From Nocardiopsaceae bacterium (lineage in GTDB: Bacteria; Actinomycetota; Actinomycetes; Streptosporangiales; Streptosporangiaceae): 11,525 nucleotides of DNA. Under the pieces are notes generated by a model. That model searched no databases. It worked only from the letters and a program-made list of their open reading frames with translations, and had not been told where the DNA came from. A program made the translations under genes and the position numbers. Of this stretch, positions 1 to 7,133 are shown piece by piece. The stretch covers positions 1 to 11,525 of the forward strand of contig JAIRTY010000587.1 of assembly GCA_031254715.1 (NCBI GenBank). The letters are read 5' to 3'. The stretch's first letter is position 1. Each line of letters opens with the position of its first letter.

Positions 1-14
1 ACCGCCCCGGGCCC

Positions 15-1109
15 ATGGTGGGCATCGCGGTGGGAACGCTGTGCGCGCTGCTGGCGGCCGGCGCGGACCTGGTGCAGAGCGTGGCGGGCTCGCCGCACGG
101 GGTGGCGCCGTTCCTGGCCGCGGTGACGCTGGCGCTGCTGCCGGTGCCGATGCTGGTGGCGGTGGTGCTGCTGATCGACCGGCTGGAGCCTGAGCCGCGC
201 AGCTACCTGGTGTTCGCCTTCGCGTGGGGGGCCGGGATCGCGGCCCTGCTCGCCGCGGTCATCAACACCGCCGGGCTTGTCTACATCACCCAGCCCGACC
301 TCGGCCAGACCACCGGCCAGTACATCTCGGCCACGTTCGGGGCGCCGGTGGTGGAGGAGTCCCTCAAGGGCGCCGCGCTGGGCTGGCTGCTGTGGCGGCG
401 GCGGCAGGAGTTCGACGCCGCCACCGACGGGATCGTCTACGCGGCCATGGTGGGCCTGGGCTTCGCCATGACCGAGAACATCGGTTATTACATCAACGCG
501 CTGGTCCGCCCGGAAGTGGGCGGCGCTCAGCTGCTGGGCGTCACGTTCGTGTTCCGGGGCCTGCTCGCCCCCTTCGCGCACCCGGTGTTCACGTCCATGA
601 CCGGGCTCGGCGCGGCGTACGCCGCCACCCACCGGCGGGCGGGCTGGGCGTTCGCCGCCGGGCTGGCCGGGGCCATGATCCTGCACGGCCTGTGGAACGG
701 GCTGACAGCGCTCGGGCTGCGCGGGGTCGCCGTCGCCTACGTGCTGGTCATCTGCGTGATGGGGGTGCTGGCCTGGCTGGTGGTGCGCGACCGGCGCGCG
801 ATCATCGGGCTGATCTGGCGGTTCCTGCCCGCCTACCAGCCGGCCGGCGTCGTCACCGAGCCGGACCTGCGGATGCTGAGCACGCTGCGCGGCCGCCGGG
901 CGGCCCGGCGCCAGGCCCGGGCGGCGGGCGGCGCCGCCGCCGCTCGCGCCATGACCGACTACCAGCTGGCCGCCACCGAGCTGGCGCTGGCCCATCAGCG
1001 GGCGGAACGAGGCCTGCTGACCGGCCGGCAGTTCGCTATGCGCCAGCGCGACCTGCTCCGCCTCATGACAGCCGAACGGCTGCGCCTGCAAGGAGGGAAT
1101 CTCGCATGA
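15..1109 (+). CDS. PrsW-family intramembrane metalloprotease, possibly 5'-partial
   Basis: Multi-helix membrane protein of the PrsW family (CPBP/Abi-related glutamic or metallo-type intramembrane proteases; Bacillus PrsW performs site-1 cleavage of an anti-sigma factor). The family motifs are visible: DRLEPEP at about residues 55-61 after the first helices, the EE pair at 114-115 in VVEESLKG, ENIGYY with E154, H189 in FAHPVF, and H224 in LHGLWN. All proposed active-site residues are therefore present. About eight hydrophobic segments are followed by a basic, probably cytoplasmic C-terminal tail of about 80 residues after residue 280. The reading frame stays open upstream to the window edge and no Shine-Dalgarno precedes the ATG at 15, so the true start may lie outside the window. 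The stop overlaps the ATG of the threonine aldolase gene (ATGA), so the two are probably co-translated. The substrate is unknown; no sigma or anti-sigma gene is in view. Confidence 0.9.
   Translation: MVGIAVGTLCALLAAGADLVQSVAGSPHGVAPFLAAVTLALLPVPMLVAVVLLIDRLEPEPRSYLVFAFAWGAGIAALLAAVINTAGLVYITQPDLGQTTGQYISATFGAPVVEESLKGAALGWLLWRRRQEFDAATDGIVYAAMVGLGFAMTENIGYYINALVRPEVGGAQLLGVTFVFRGLLAPFAHPVFTSMTGLGAAYAATHRRAGWAFAAGLAGAMILHGLWNGLTALGLRGVAVAYVLVICVMGVLAWLVVRDRRAIIGLIWRFLPAYQPAGVVTEPDLRMLSTLRGRRAARRQARAAGGAAAARAMTDYQLAATELALAHQRAERGLLTGRQFAMRQRDLLRLMTAERLRLQGGNLA
1091..1096 (+). promoter_or_regulatory. Shine-Dalgarno of the threonine aldolase gene
   Basis: AGGAGG lies 9 bases before the ATG at 1106, inside the last codons of the upstream PrsW gene. 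It fixes the aldolase start at 1106, although the reading frame stays open much further upstream. Confidence 0.8.
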
Positions 1110-2167
1110 ATTCCGGAACCGGCCTGGTCGACCTGCGGTCGGACACGGTGACCAAGCCGTCGGCGGCGATGCGGCGGGCGATGGCGGATGCCGAGGTGGG
1201 AGACGACCTGTTCGGCGATGATCCCACCGTCAACCGGCTGCAGGAGCAGGTGGCCGGGCTGACCGGCAAGCAGGCCGCTCTCTACCTGCCGACCGGCACG
1301 CTGTGCAACGAGATCGCGATGCACGTCTTCGCCCGGGCCGGGCACCTGGTCGTGTGCGAGGAGAACGCGCACGCCGGCGAGCACGAGGCGGCGTCCGCCG
1401 CGCTGCTGTCTGGCATCGCGTTCCGCCACCTCCGGTCGGCGGCCCGGGGCCTGCTCACCGCGGCCCAGGTCGACGCGGCGCTGGCCCCCGACCCGTATGA
1501 CATGGCCGTGGTGGACCTGGTCACGATCGAGAACACGCACCAGGTCGGCGGCGGTACCGCGGCGCCGCTGGACGACGTGCGCGCCATCGGCAAGGTGTGC
1601 GCCAGCCACGGGGTGCCGCTCTACCTGGACGGCGCGCGGATCTTCAACGCCTGCGCGGTCACCGGCGCGACCGTGACCGACTACGCGGCACAGGCCGATG
1701 CGCTGATGTTCTGCCTGTCCAAGGGGCTGGGGGCGCCGGTGGGCTCGGTGCTGGCCGGTGACGCCGCCTTCATCGCCGAGGCGCGGCGGCTGAAGATCCT
1801 CTGCGGGGCCGGCTGGCGGCAGGCCGGGGTGCTGGCCGCGGCCGGCCTGGTCGCGCTGGCTGAGGGCCCGCCGCGGCTGGCCGACGACCATGCCAACGCC
1901 CGCCGGCTGGCCGAGGGCGTCGCCGAGATCGTGCCGGGCGCGGTGGACGTGGCCGGCGTTCAGACCAACATCGTGTTCGCGGATGTGTCCGGCACCGGGC
2001 ACCCGGCCGCGGACTGGGCCGCCGCGCTGGCCGGGGAAGGACTGCTGGTCACCATGGTGGGCGGCCGGGTGCGGATGCTGACCCACCGCGACGTGGGGCC
2101 GGGTGACATCGGCACGGCGCTGGCCGCCTGGCGCCGGGCGGCCGCCGCGTTCACGGCCGGGGGGTGA
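1106..2167 (+). CDS. ltaE: Low-specificity L-threonine aldolase (PLP enzyme)
   Basis: 353-residue fold-type I PLP enzyme of the beta-eliminating lyase/threonine aldolase family, which cleaves L-threonine or L-allo-threonine to glycine and acetaldehyde in the cytoplasm. The N-terminus carries the family hallmark DLRSDTVTKPS (about residues 9-19), followed by GDDLFGDDPTV and the PTGTLCNE cofactor-loop motif near residues 62-69. The LDGARIFNA motif supplies the PLP-binding aspartate, and K206 in CLSKGLGAPVGS is the predicted Schiff-base lysine. Length matches the family. The start at 1106 has a strong AGGAGG and overlaps the stop of the PrsW gene by 4 bases. The 3' end overlaps the convergent ctaA gene by 17 bases. 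Stereo-preference (L-, L-allo- or low specificity) cannot be read from the sequence. Confidence 0.93.
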   Translation: MNSGTGLVDLRSDTVTKPSAAMRRAMADAEVGDDLFGDDPTVNRLQEQVAGLTGKQAALYLPTGTLCNEIAMHVFARAGHLVVCEENAHAGEHEAASAALLSGIAFRHLRSAARGLLTAAQVDAALAPDPYDMAVVDLVTIENTHQVGGGTAAPLDDVRAIGKVCASHGVPLYLDGARIFNACAVTGATVTDYAAQADALMFCLSKGLGAPVGSVLAGDAAFIAEARRLKILCGAGWRQAGVLAAAGLVALAEGPPRLADDHANARRLAEGVAEIVPGAVDVAGVQTNIVFADVSGTGHPAADWAAALAGEGLLVTMVGGRVRMLTHRDVGPGDIGTALAAWRRAAAAFTAGG

Positions 2168-3296
2168 CGGCACCCTCCGGGACCGCGCCGCCTGAGACCG
2201 CGCTGCCCGGGCCTGTCCCTTCCGGGACTGGCCCGTGGCGAACGGCCCCGGCCGCGGCTGTCCCTTCCGGGACGGCCGGTGGCACGGCGATCGCGCCCCG
2301 GTCCCGGGTGGCGAACCATGCCCGCAGCGCCGCGACCCAGATCAGGATCGAGGCGGACTCGTGCACCCAGACCAGGCCGGCGGGCAGGCCGGTGAAGTAC
2401 TGGAGATAGCCGAGCCCGCCCTGCACCGCCACCAGCCCCAGCAGCCAGTAGCCGGCCTGGCGGGCGCGGGACGGAGCGCTGGTCAGCCGCAGCCCCAGCA
2501 TCAGCGCGAACGCCAGCCACCCGAGCGTCCAGCCGACGTCGGCGTGGAACTGGGTGACGCCGCTCAGCGCCAGGTGGTACCGCGGCACGTTGCCGGCCCC
2601 GGCCAGCGGGCCGGTCCCGGTCACCACCGTCCCCGCGACCAGCATCAGCAGGCACACGGCCACCAGGCCGAGGGCGAGCAGCCGCAGCTCCCGGCGGACC
2701 GTCTGCACCGCCGGGCCGGTGCCCTCGGTGCACCGCACGTGCAGCATGACGGCGGCCGCGACCACCGCCACCGACACGACGAAGTGGAACGACACCCAGA
2801 ACGGGTTGAGCCCGGTCAGCACCACGACCCCGCCGATCGCCGCCTGCGCGGCCACTCCCAGCGGCTGCATGACCGCCAGCCAGACCAGGTCCCAGCGCCG
2901 CCGCGGCCCGGAAGGACCCGCGTCCCGGAACCGCCAGGCGGCGACCACCACCGCTACCGCGACCGCCAGCAGGATGAACGTCACCAGCCGGTTCCCGAAT
3001 TCGATCCAGGTGTGGAACATCGGGTCGCCGGGGGAGTGCGCGGCCACGAGGCTGCTCTTGGTGCAGTCGGGCCAGGTCGGGCAGCCAAGGCCGGACTTGC
3101 TCAGCCGTACCGCGGCGCCGGTCGCGACGATCCCCGCCGTGGCTGCCACGCTGGCCAGCGCCAGCCGCCGGAGCGAGACCGGCGTCGGGTCGATCACCGG
3201 CCCGGCCCACCGCCGCAGCGTCTCCAGCATCCGGCGGCTGGTGGTGGCGCGCGGCTGCGCGCCGGGCGGGGTCACGTTGGCTGACACGAACAACAT
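2151..3296 (-). CDS. ctaA: Heme A synthase (CtaA/COX15 family)
   Basis: Eight-helix membrane protein that converts heme O to heme A for aa3-type cytochrome oxidase. The Cys pair is present in GLGCPTWPDC, and the conserved histidines appear in MFHTWIEFGN (with a nearby Glu), WVSFHFVVS, TQFHADVGW and VWVHESAS, the expected heme ligands of the two four-helix halves. In mature numbering from the ATG at 3230 these are C50, C56, H73, E77, H149, H229 and H290. The start is uncertain: the ATG at 3296 gives 381 residues and the ATG at 3230 gives 359, and neither has a clear Shine-Dalgarno. The frame stays open to 3476, but that part lies in the divergent intergenic region. After the last helix comes an unusual Pro/Gly/Ala tail of about 45 residues built on VPEG(T/A) repeats every 15 residues. 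The stop lies inside the convergent ltaE gene. Confidence 0.92.
   Translation of the reverse strand: MLFVSANVTPPGAQPRATTSRRMLETLRRWAGPVIDPTPVSLRRLALASVAATAGIVATGAAVRLSKSGLGCPTWPDCTKSSLVAAHSPGDPMFHTWIEFGNRLVTFILLAVAVAVVVAAWRFRDAGPSGPRRRWDLVWLAVMQPLGVAAQAAIGGVVVLTGLNPFWVSFHFVVSVAVVAAAVMLHVRCTEGTGPAVQTVRRELRLLALGLVAVCLLMLVAGTVVTGTGPLAGAGNVPRYHLALSGVTQFHADVGWTLGWLAFALMLGLRLTSAPSRARQAGYWLLGLVAVQGGLGYLQYFTGLPAGLVWVHESASILIWVAALRAWFATRDRGAIAVPPAVPEGTAAAGAVRHGPVPEGTGPGSAVSGGAVPEGAVTPRP
2208..2235. terminator. Candidate bidirectional hairpin terminator between ltaE and ctaA (hairpin 1)
   Basis: The arms 2208-2219 and 2224-2235 form a 12-bp stem with one T-T mismatch and a TTCC loop. It lies 41 bases after the ltaE stop and just inside the 3' end of ctaA, in the convergent junction. 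No U-tract follows, as is common for GC-rich actinobacterial terminators. Termination is inferred from position and stem strength; the repeat could equally be selected for its protein sequence. Confidence 0.45.
2255..2278. terminator. Second tandem hairpin in the ctaA tail
   Basis: The arms 2255-2264 and 2269-2278 form a 10-bp stem with one G-T pair and the same TTCC loop as hairpin 1, located one 45-bp repeat unit further into ctaA. Together they give two tandem hairpins after ltaE. A terminator role is inferred. Confidence 0.35.
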
Positions 3297-3476
3297 GGTA
3301 GATCGCCGCGGCTGGGCCGCTGCATCCGTAGTCACCCGCAGTGTCCCGCTCGCCGGGTCAGGCCTGCGCTCCTGGCCGCTGTTCGCGACCGCCTGCGCCC
3401 CCGACGCACCCCGAGACACGCCTGAGCGCCGCGCCCGGTTTGCGCCTGCCGCCCGGGTGCGGCCAGGCTTGGCCAC
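3297..3476. other. Divergent intergenic region between ctaA and the 295-residue membrane protein gene
   Basis: 180 bases that should hold the promoters for both flanking genes. On the plus side a promoter-like pair is visible at 3440-3469 (separate entry). No convincing -10/-35 pair or Shine-Dalgarno was found for ctaA on the minus side. The stretch is open on both strands but its translation resembles no known protein. Confidence 0.5.
3440..3469 (+). promoter_or_regulatory. Candidate promoter for a leaderless transcript of the 295-residue membrane protein gene
   Basis: TTGCGC (3440-3445) is followed after 18 bases by CAGGCT (3464-3469), which ends 7 bases before the ATG at 3477. That is the spacing expected if transcription begins at the start codon, and the gene lacks a good Shine-Dalgarno. 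A small inverted repeat, GGCCA/TGGCC (3461-3465/3470-3474), overlaps the -10. The match is modest in such GC-rich DNA. Confidence 0.35.
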
Positions 3477-4364
3477 ATGCCGCGCTCCTTACTCCCGGTC
3501 CGGCGCGGGCCAGCGCGGCGGCGGCTCTCGCTGGCCGGGCTGGCGCGCCGCCTGACGCTGCGGCCGCTGCTGCGCCGGAAGATCCTGGTGTCGGCCGTCC
3601 TGGCCGCGCTCGGCCTGGTGCTGCTGCTGATCGCGGTCGCGCTGTATCCCTCGCAGGCGGAGCAGCCTGCCCCGGCCTACCCCTTCCTCCGGGTGATCGC
3701 GGGCTTCCCGGTGCAGGTGGTCGAGTACCGCCCCGTGCAGCTGACGGCGGCCACAGCGGAGATCAAGGTTGTGCTGGTGCTGCCGCTCGGCACGCAGGCA
3801 CCGCCGCCGGGCGCGCCGAAAGCACGGGTGGTGATAGCCCCGCCCTTCGGCGTCAGGTTCGTTAGCTGCCAGGCCGGATGCCAGCGGGCGCGACGCGGGC
3901 CCGGCGAGGTCTGGATCCGGTCGCTGGACTTCCGGCCTGGCCCGGATGGCGGGCAAGCGAGCACCGGGTTCTTAGTCCGCGCCCGCCACTTCGGCGTGAC
4001 CGTCAACGGGGTGACCGCGGCGGCGGCGCTCCCCGACGTCATGTACCAGGGCCCGGGCACGCCGCGGCTGGTCTCGGCCTTCGTCATCCCGTCCGGCAGC
4101 AGTTACGACTGGTCCTCGGGTGCGCAGGCCGCCGCCAGCGGGGCGGGGGTGGTGTTCCAGGAGGCCATCACCGCCGGGCAGGCCCCGGGGCGCGATGCCG
4201 TCGGCATCAGCCACACGGCCCAGGCGGCGCAGAATGACCGCACGTTCGTGGCCGGCATCCTGCTCGGCCTGGCCGGCGGTGCCCTGCTCGGCGCGGTCCA
4301 GGAAGCGCTGCACACCGCCGGCCGGAGCCCGCCGGAGACTGGCCAGGGCGCCGCCAGCGACTGA
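3477..4364 (+). CDS. Unrecognised membrane-anchored protein with an extracytoplasmic domain
   Basis: I do not recognise this 295-residue protein. It begins with a strongly basic stretch of about 35 residues (many Arg), then a hydrophobic helix at about 36-57, a soluble region at about 58-255, a second hydrophobic helix at about 257-277, and a short acidic/polar tail. The positive-inside rule places both termini in the cytoplasm and the ~200-residue middle domain outside. That domain looks beta-rich, contains a CQAGC pair (C131, C135) that could form a disulfide, and has Pro-rich turns near 107-125. The codon pattern is strongly GC3-biased, so this is a real gene. It is divergent from ctaA and convergent with the RhtA-like gene (20-base gap). 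There is no Shine-Dalgarno, so a leaderless start is possible. It may be linked to the neighbouring respiratory gene, but this rests on position only. Confidence 0.75.
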   Translation: MPRSLLPVRRGPARRRLSLAGLARRLTLRPLLRRKILVSAVLAALGLVLLLIAVALYPSQAEQPAPAYPFLRVIAGFPVQVVEYRPVQLTAATAEIKVVLVLPLGTQAPPPGAPKARVVIAPPFGVRFVSCQAGCQRARRGPGEVWIRSLDFRPGPDGGQASTGFLVRARHFGVTVNGVTAAAALPDVMYQGPGTPRLVSAFVIPSGSSYDWSSGAQAAASGAGVVFQEAITAGQAPGRDAVGISHTAQAAQNDRTFVAGILLGLAGGALLGAVQEALHTAGRSPPETGQGAASD

Positions 4365-4384
4365 CCGTGGCCATTCCGGCCCCG

Positions 4385-5383
4385 CTAGGCCTGCGGCTGC
4401 TGGGCCTCGCCGCCGCGGGCCGCACCCGCGCAGGCGGCCATCACGCAGCCGATCGCCGCCCACTCCCTGATCGTCAGCGCCTGGCCCAGCAGGACCAGGC
4501 CGACCAGGGCGGCGACGGCCGGCTCCAGGCTCATCCAGATCCCGAACACCCGGGCCGGGATGCGGCGCAACGTCTCCAGCTCCAGCGAGTAGGGGATGGT
4601 CGAGGACAGCAGCCCGATGGCGGCGCCGACGGCGATGACGCCGGGCCGCAGCAGCGCCCGCCCGCCCGCGATGACCCCGGCCGGGGTGATCGCGACCGCG
4701 GCCACCAGCATCGCCAGGGCCAGCCCGGACGTGCCGGCGAACCGGCGGCCGGTGGCCCGGCTGAGCAGGATGTAGGCGGCCCAGGAGGCGGCGGCAGCGA
4801 GCCCGAACCCCAGCCCCGCCAGGCTCCGGGCGTGCCAGTCGAGCCCGCCGCCGCCCGGCGCCAGCAGCGCCACCCCGGCCCCGGCCAGCGCCACCCACAG
4901 CAGGTCAAGCAGCCGCCGGGAGGATGCCACCGCCAGCGCCAGCGGGCCGAGGAACTCCACGGTGACCGCGATGCCGAGCGGGATCCGGGCGAACGACTGG
5001 TAGATCGCGAAGTTCATGACCCCCAGCACGAGCCCGAACGCGACCACCACCGCCGCGTCCCGCCACCGGTCCCGCCGGCCGCCGCGGGCCGCCAAGCCGG
5101 CCACCGCTGCCCGCAGCCCGCGCGCGCTGGCGATTGCCAGGAAGAGTCCTGCCGTCCACAGCCGCAGCGCGGTCACCGCGGTCGCCGGCACCTGCGCGAA
5201 CAGCGTGGCCGCGAAGCCCGCCCCCAGCTGCAGCGAGATCACGCCGGTGAGCACCAGCGCCGACGCCGGGATCCGGGCGGCAACCTGGCCCGGCCGCCGG
5301 GCCGGCTGCCAGGCCGGGCGGCGGGGCGGGCCGCCCCGGTCCGGAGCCTGCCGGATCAGGCCCGCAGGCCGGATCAGTCCCAC
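4385..5383 (-). CDS. RhtA-like EamA/DMT-superfamily exporter
   Basis: Drug/metabolite transporter with about ten hydrophobic helices in two EamA repeats. The C-terminal half contains IPYSLELETLRRIPARVFG and the MSLEPAVAALVG block (from about residue 263), very like the equivalent region of E. coli RhtA, an inner-membrane threonine/homoserine exporter. The substrate here is inferred to be an amino acid or related amine. The chosen GTG at 5383 overlaps the ABC permease stop by 10 bases and gives 332 residues; the frame continues upstream but only within the permease gene. No ATG/GTG/TTG lies between this GTG and the first helix (about residue 40), so it carries an unusual Pro/Arg-rich N-terminal extension of about 38 residues. 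No strong Shine-Dalgarno is present, so translational coupling is likely. Confidence 0.88.
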   Translation of the reverse strand: MGLIRPAGLIRQAPDRGGPPRRPAWQPARRPGQVAARIPASALVLTGVISLQLGAGFAATLFAQVPATAVTALRLWTAGLFLAIASARGLRAAVAGLAARGGRRDRWRDAAVVVAFGLVLGVMNFAIYQSFARIPLGIAVTVEFLGPLALAVASSRRLLDLLWVALAGAGVALLAPGGGGLDWHARSLAGLGFGLAAAASWAAYILLSRATGRRFAGTSGLALAMLVAAVAITPAGVIAGGRALLRPGVIAVGAAIGLLSSTIPYSLELETLRRIPARVFGIWMSLEPAVAALVGLVLLGQALTIREWAAIGCVMAACAGAARGGEAQQPQA

Positions 5384-6186
5384 CGGAAGGTGCGGGCGGC
5401 GAGCGCGATGCCAGCGACCGCCCAGCAGGCCAGCACCAGCAGGTCCCGGGCGGGGAACCCGCTGCTGTGGGCCAGCACCGACCTGAGCCCGTCCGACAGC
5501 GCGCCCGACGGCAGCGCCAGCAGCACCGGCTGCCACCCGGCCGGGAACCTGGACAGCGGGAAGATGATGCCGCCCACCCCGAGCAGCAGCAGATAGACCA
5601 GGTTCGCGGCGGCCAGCGTGGCCTCCGCCCGCAGCGTGCCGGCCATCAGCAGCGCCAGCCCGCTGAACGCGGCGGTCCCGGCAAGGATCAGCACCACCAC
5701 CCAGGCGGCGGCCGCCGGGGTGGCGTGCGGCCGCCAGCCCAGGCCCAGGCCGGCCACGATGATGATGGCCGCCTGCAGCACCTCGACCCCGACGACCGTG
5801 AGGCTCTTGGCACCGATCAGGCCGCCGCGCGGGAGCGGCGTGGCGCCGAGCCGCTTCAGCACCCCGTACCGGCGCTCGAACCCGGTCGCTATCGCCTGGC
5901 TGGTGAACGCGGTCGACATCACCGCCAGCGCGATGATGCCGGGCACCAGGAAGTTCACGCCGGTGCCCCTGATCAGGCTCTTGTCCAGGCTGAACGCGAC
6001 CAGCAGCAGCACCGGGATCAGCAGCGTCAGCAGCAGCTGCTCCCCGTTGCGCACCAGCAGCCGGGCCTCCAGCCAGGCCTGGGCCGCGATCATCCGCGGC
6101 AGCGGGGCGGCCCCCGCCGCCGGCCGCAGCACCTGCGCCCAGGCGGCTTCGGGGTCGTCCGCTCGCGCTGCCGTGGCCTCGCTCAC
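5374..6186 (-). CDS. ABC-2 type transporter permease (DrrB-like)
   Basis: 270-residue ABC-2 family permease with six predicted helices after a cytoplasmic N-terminus of about 50 residues. The GFERRYGVLKRLGATPLPR segment (about 102-120) is the characteristic cytosolic coupling region of DrrB-like exporters, and the C-terminus has a typical PSGALSDGLR element. The GTG at 6186 overlaps the ATPase stop (GTGA) and has GGGGAG at 6195-6200, 8 bases upstream; the longer open frame upstream lies inside the ATPase gene. It pairs with the ATPase encoded just upstream. The same ATPase-permease-CtaA order is known in mycobacteria (Rv1458c, Rv1457c, Rv1456c), so a link to heme A or oxidase biogenesis is possible. 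The substrate is unknown. Confidence 0.92.
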   Translation of the reverse strand: MSEATAARADDPEAAWAQVLRPAAGAAPLPRMIAAQAWLEARLLVRNGEQLLLTLLIPVLLLVAFSLDKSLIRGTGVNFLVPGIIALAVMSTAFTSQAIATGFERRYGVLKRLGATPLPRGGLIGAKSLTVVGVEVLQAAIIIVAGLGLGWRPHATPAAAAWVVVLILAGTAAFSGLALLMAGTLRAEATLAAANLVYLLLLGVGGIIFPLSRFPAGWQPVLLALPSGALSDGLRSVLAHSSGFPARDLLVLACWAVAGIALAARTFRWD

Positions 6187-7133
6187 GAGCGCAGCTCCCC
6201 GCCGGTCAGTTCCAGGAACACGTCCTCCAGCGTGCGGCTCTCGATCCGCAGGTCCTGCGCGAGCACGCCGTGCTCGGCGCACCAGGCCGTGACGGCCGCC
6301 AGCAGCTGCGGGTCGACCCGGTCGTGCACCTCCACCACGTAGTGGCCGGCCGGGGACTCCTTGGCGGCGCTGCCGGCCGGCAGAGCCGCGATCAGCCCGT
6401 CGGTGTCCAGTCCCGGCTCGGCCCGGAACCGCAGCTGGCCGGCGGTGCCGGTGAGCTCGGCCGGGGTGCCGGCGACGACCAGCTGCCCGTGATCCACGAT
6501 CGCGACCAGGTCGGCCAGCCGCTGTGCCTCGTCCATGTGGTGCGTGGTGAGGATCACCCCTACCCCGGCCAGGCGCAGCCCGGCGATCAGGTCCCAGGTC
6601 GCGTGCCGGGCCTGCGGGTCGAGCCCGGCGGTGGGCTCGTCAAGGAACACCAGCTCCGGCCGGCCGATCACCGCGGCCGCGAGCGAGAGCCGCTGCTGCT
6701 GGCCGCCGGACAGCCGCTTGAACGGGGTGCGCGCGCTGGCAGCCAGGCCCAGCCTTTCCAGCAGCAGCCCCGGCGGCAGCGGCCGGGCGTGAAACCGCGC
6801 CAGCACCTGCAGGTACTCGGCTGGCCTGACGGCCGGCGGAATGCCACCGGCCTGCAGCATCACCCCGACCCGGGGCCGCAGTGCCCGCCGCCCGGCGACC
6901 GGGTCGAGCCCGAGTACCCGGACCGAGCCGCCGTCCGCGCGGCGGTAGCCCTCGCAGATCTCGACCGTGGTGGTCTTGCCAGCGCCGTTCGGTCCGAGGA
7001 TGGCGGTGACCGCCCCCCGCCCGGCCCGCAGCGACAGCCCGTCCACGGCCACCGTGCGCCCGTACCGTTTCACCAGCCCGGTGATCTCAACAGCAGGCGC
7101 GTCCGGCAGGGCGGTGTCGCTGGACGGGGTCAC
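6183..7133 (-). CDS. ABC transporter ATP-binding protein (DrrA-like)
   Basis: 316-residue ATPase of the CcmA/DrrA class. All nucleotide-binding motifs are intact: Walker A GPNGAGKT (47-54), Q-loop Q94, signature LSGGQ (141-145), Walker B LVFLDE (161-166), D-loop GLD, and H198 in TTHHMDEA. The last ~90 residues form the C-terminal domain usual for drug and lipid exporter ATPases of this class. The GTG at 7133 is the only plausible start: it overlaps the puuD stop (GTGA), and no other start codon precedes the domain. There is no Shine-Dalgarno, but a TAGACT motif ends 7 bases upstream, which fits a leaderless transcript. It powers the ABC-2 permease encoded immediately downstream. Confidence 0.95.
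   Translation of the reverse strand: MTPSSDTALPDAPAVEITGLVKRYGRTVAVDGLSLRAGRGAVTAILGPNGAGKTTTVEICEGYRRADGGSVRVLGLDPVAGRRALRPRVGVMLQAGGIPPAVRPAEYLQVLARFHARPLPPGLLLERLGLAASARTPFKRLSGGQQQRLSLAAAVIGRPELVFLDEPTAGLDPQARHATWDLIAGLRLAGVGVILTTHHMDEAQRLADLVAIVDHGQLVVAGTPAELTGTAGQLRFRAEPGLDTDGLIAALPAGSAAKESPAGHYVVEVHDRVDPQLLAAVTAWCAEHGVLAQDLRIESRTLEDVFLELTGGELRS

Larger units (their letters stand above)
2172..2280. repeat. 45-bp tandem repeat (about 2.3 copies) in the ctaA tail
   Basis: The core GTCCCTTCCGGGAC occurs at 2215-2228 and again at 2260-2273, exactly 45 bases apart. A shorter relative, CCCTCCGGGAC, lies one further period away near 2173-2183. On the minus strand these encode the VPEGT, VPEGT and VPEGA blocks at the C-terminus of CtaA. 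Confidence 0.8.

Noticed and set aside
224..1105. Upstream extension of the aldolase reading frame (long open plus-strand frame before 1106)
   Set aside because: It overlaps the PrsW gene in another frame, its translation is low-complexity Arg/Gly/Ala/Pro, and the AGGAGG plus the conserved DLRSDTVTKP N-terminus fix the start at 1106.
3297..3476. N-terminal extension of the CtaA frame up to 3476
   Set aside because: It covers the divergent promoter region, lacks family similarity and has no ribosome site; the ATG at 3296 or 3230 is more reasonable.
4365..4384. Terminator between the convergent unknown membrane gene and the RhtA-like gene
   Set aside because: Only a 4-bp GGCC/GGCC stem is visible, too weak to support.
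4367..5596. Long plus-strand open frame opposite the RhtA-like and ABC permease genes
   Set aside because: Its translation is Gln/Arg/Pro/His-rich antisense of GC-biased codons; the minus strand carries clear transporter families.
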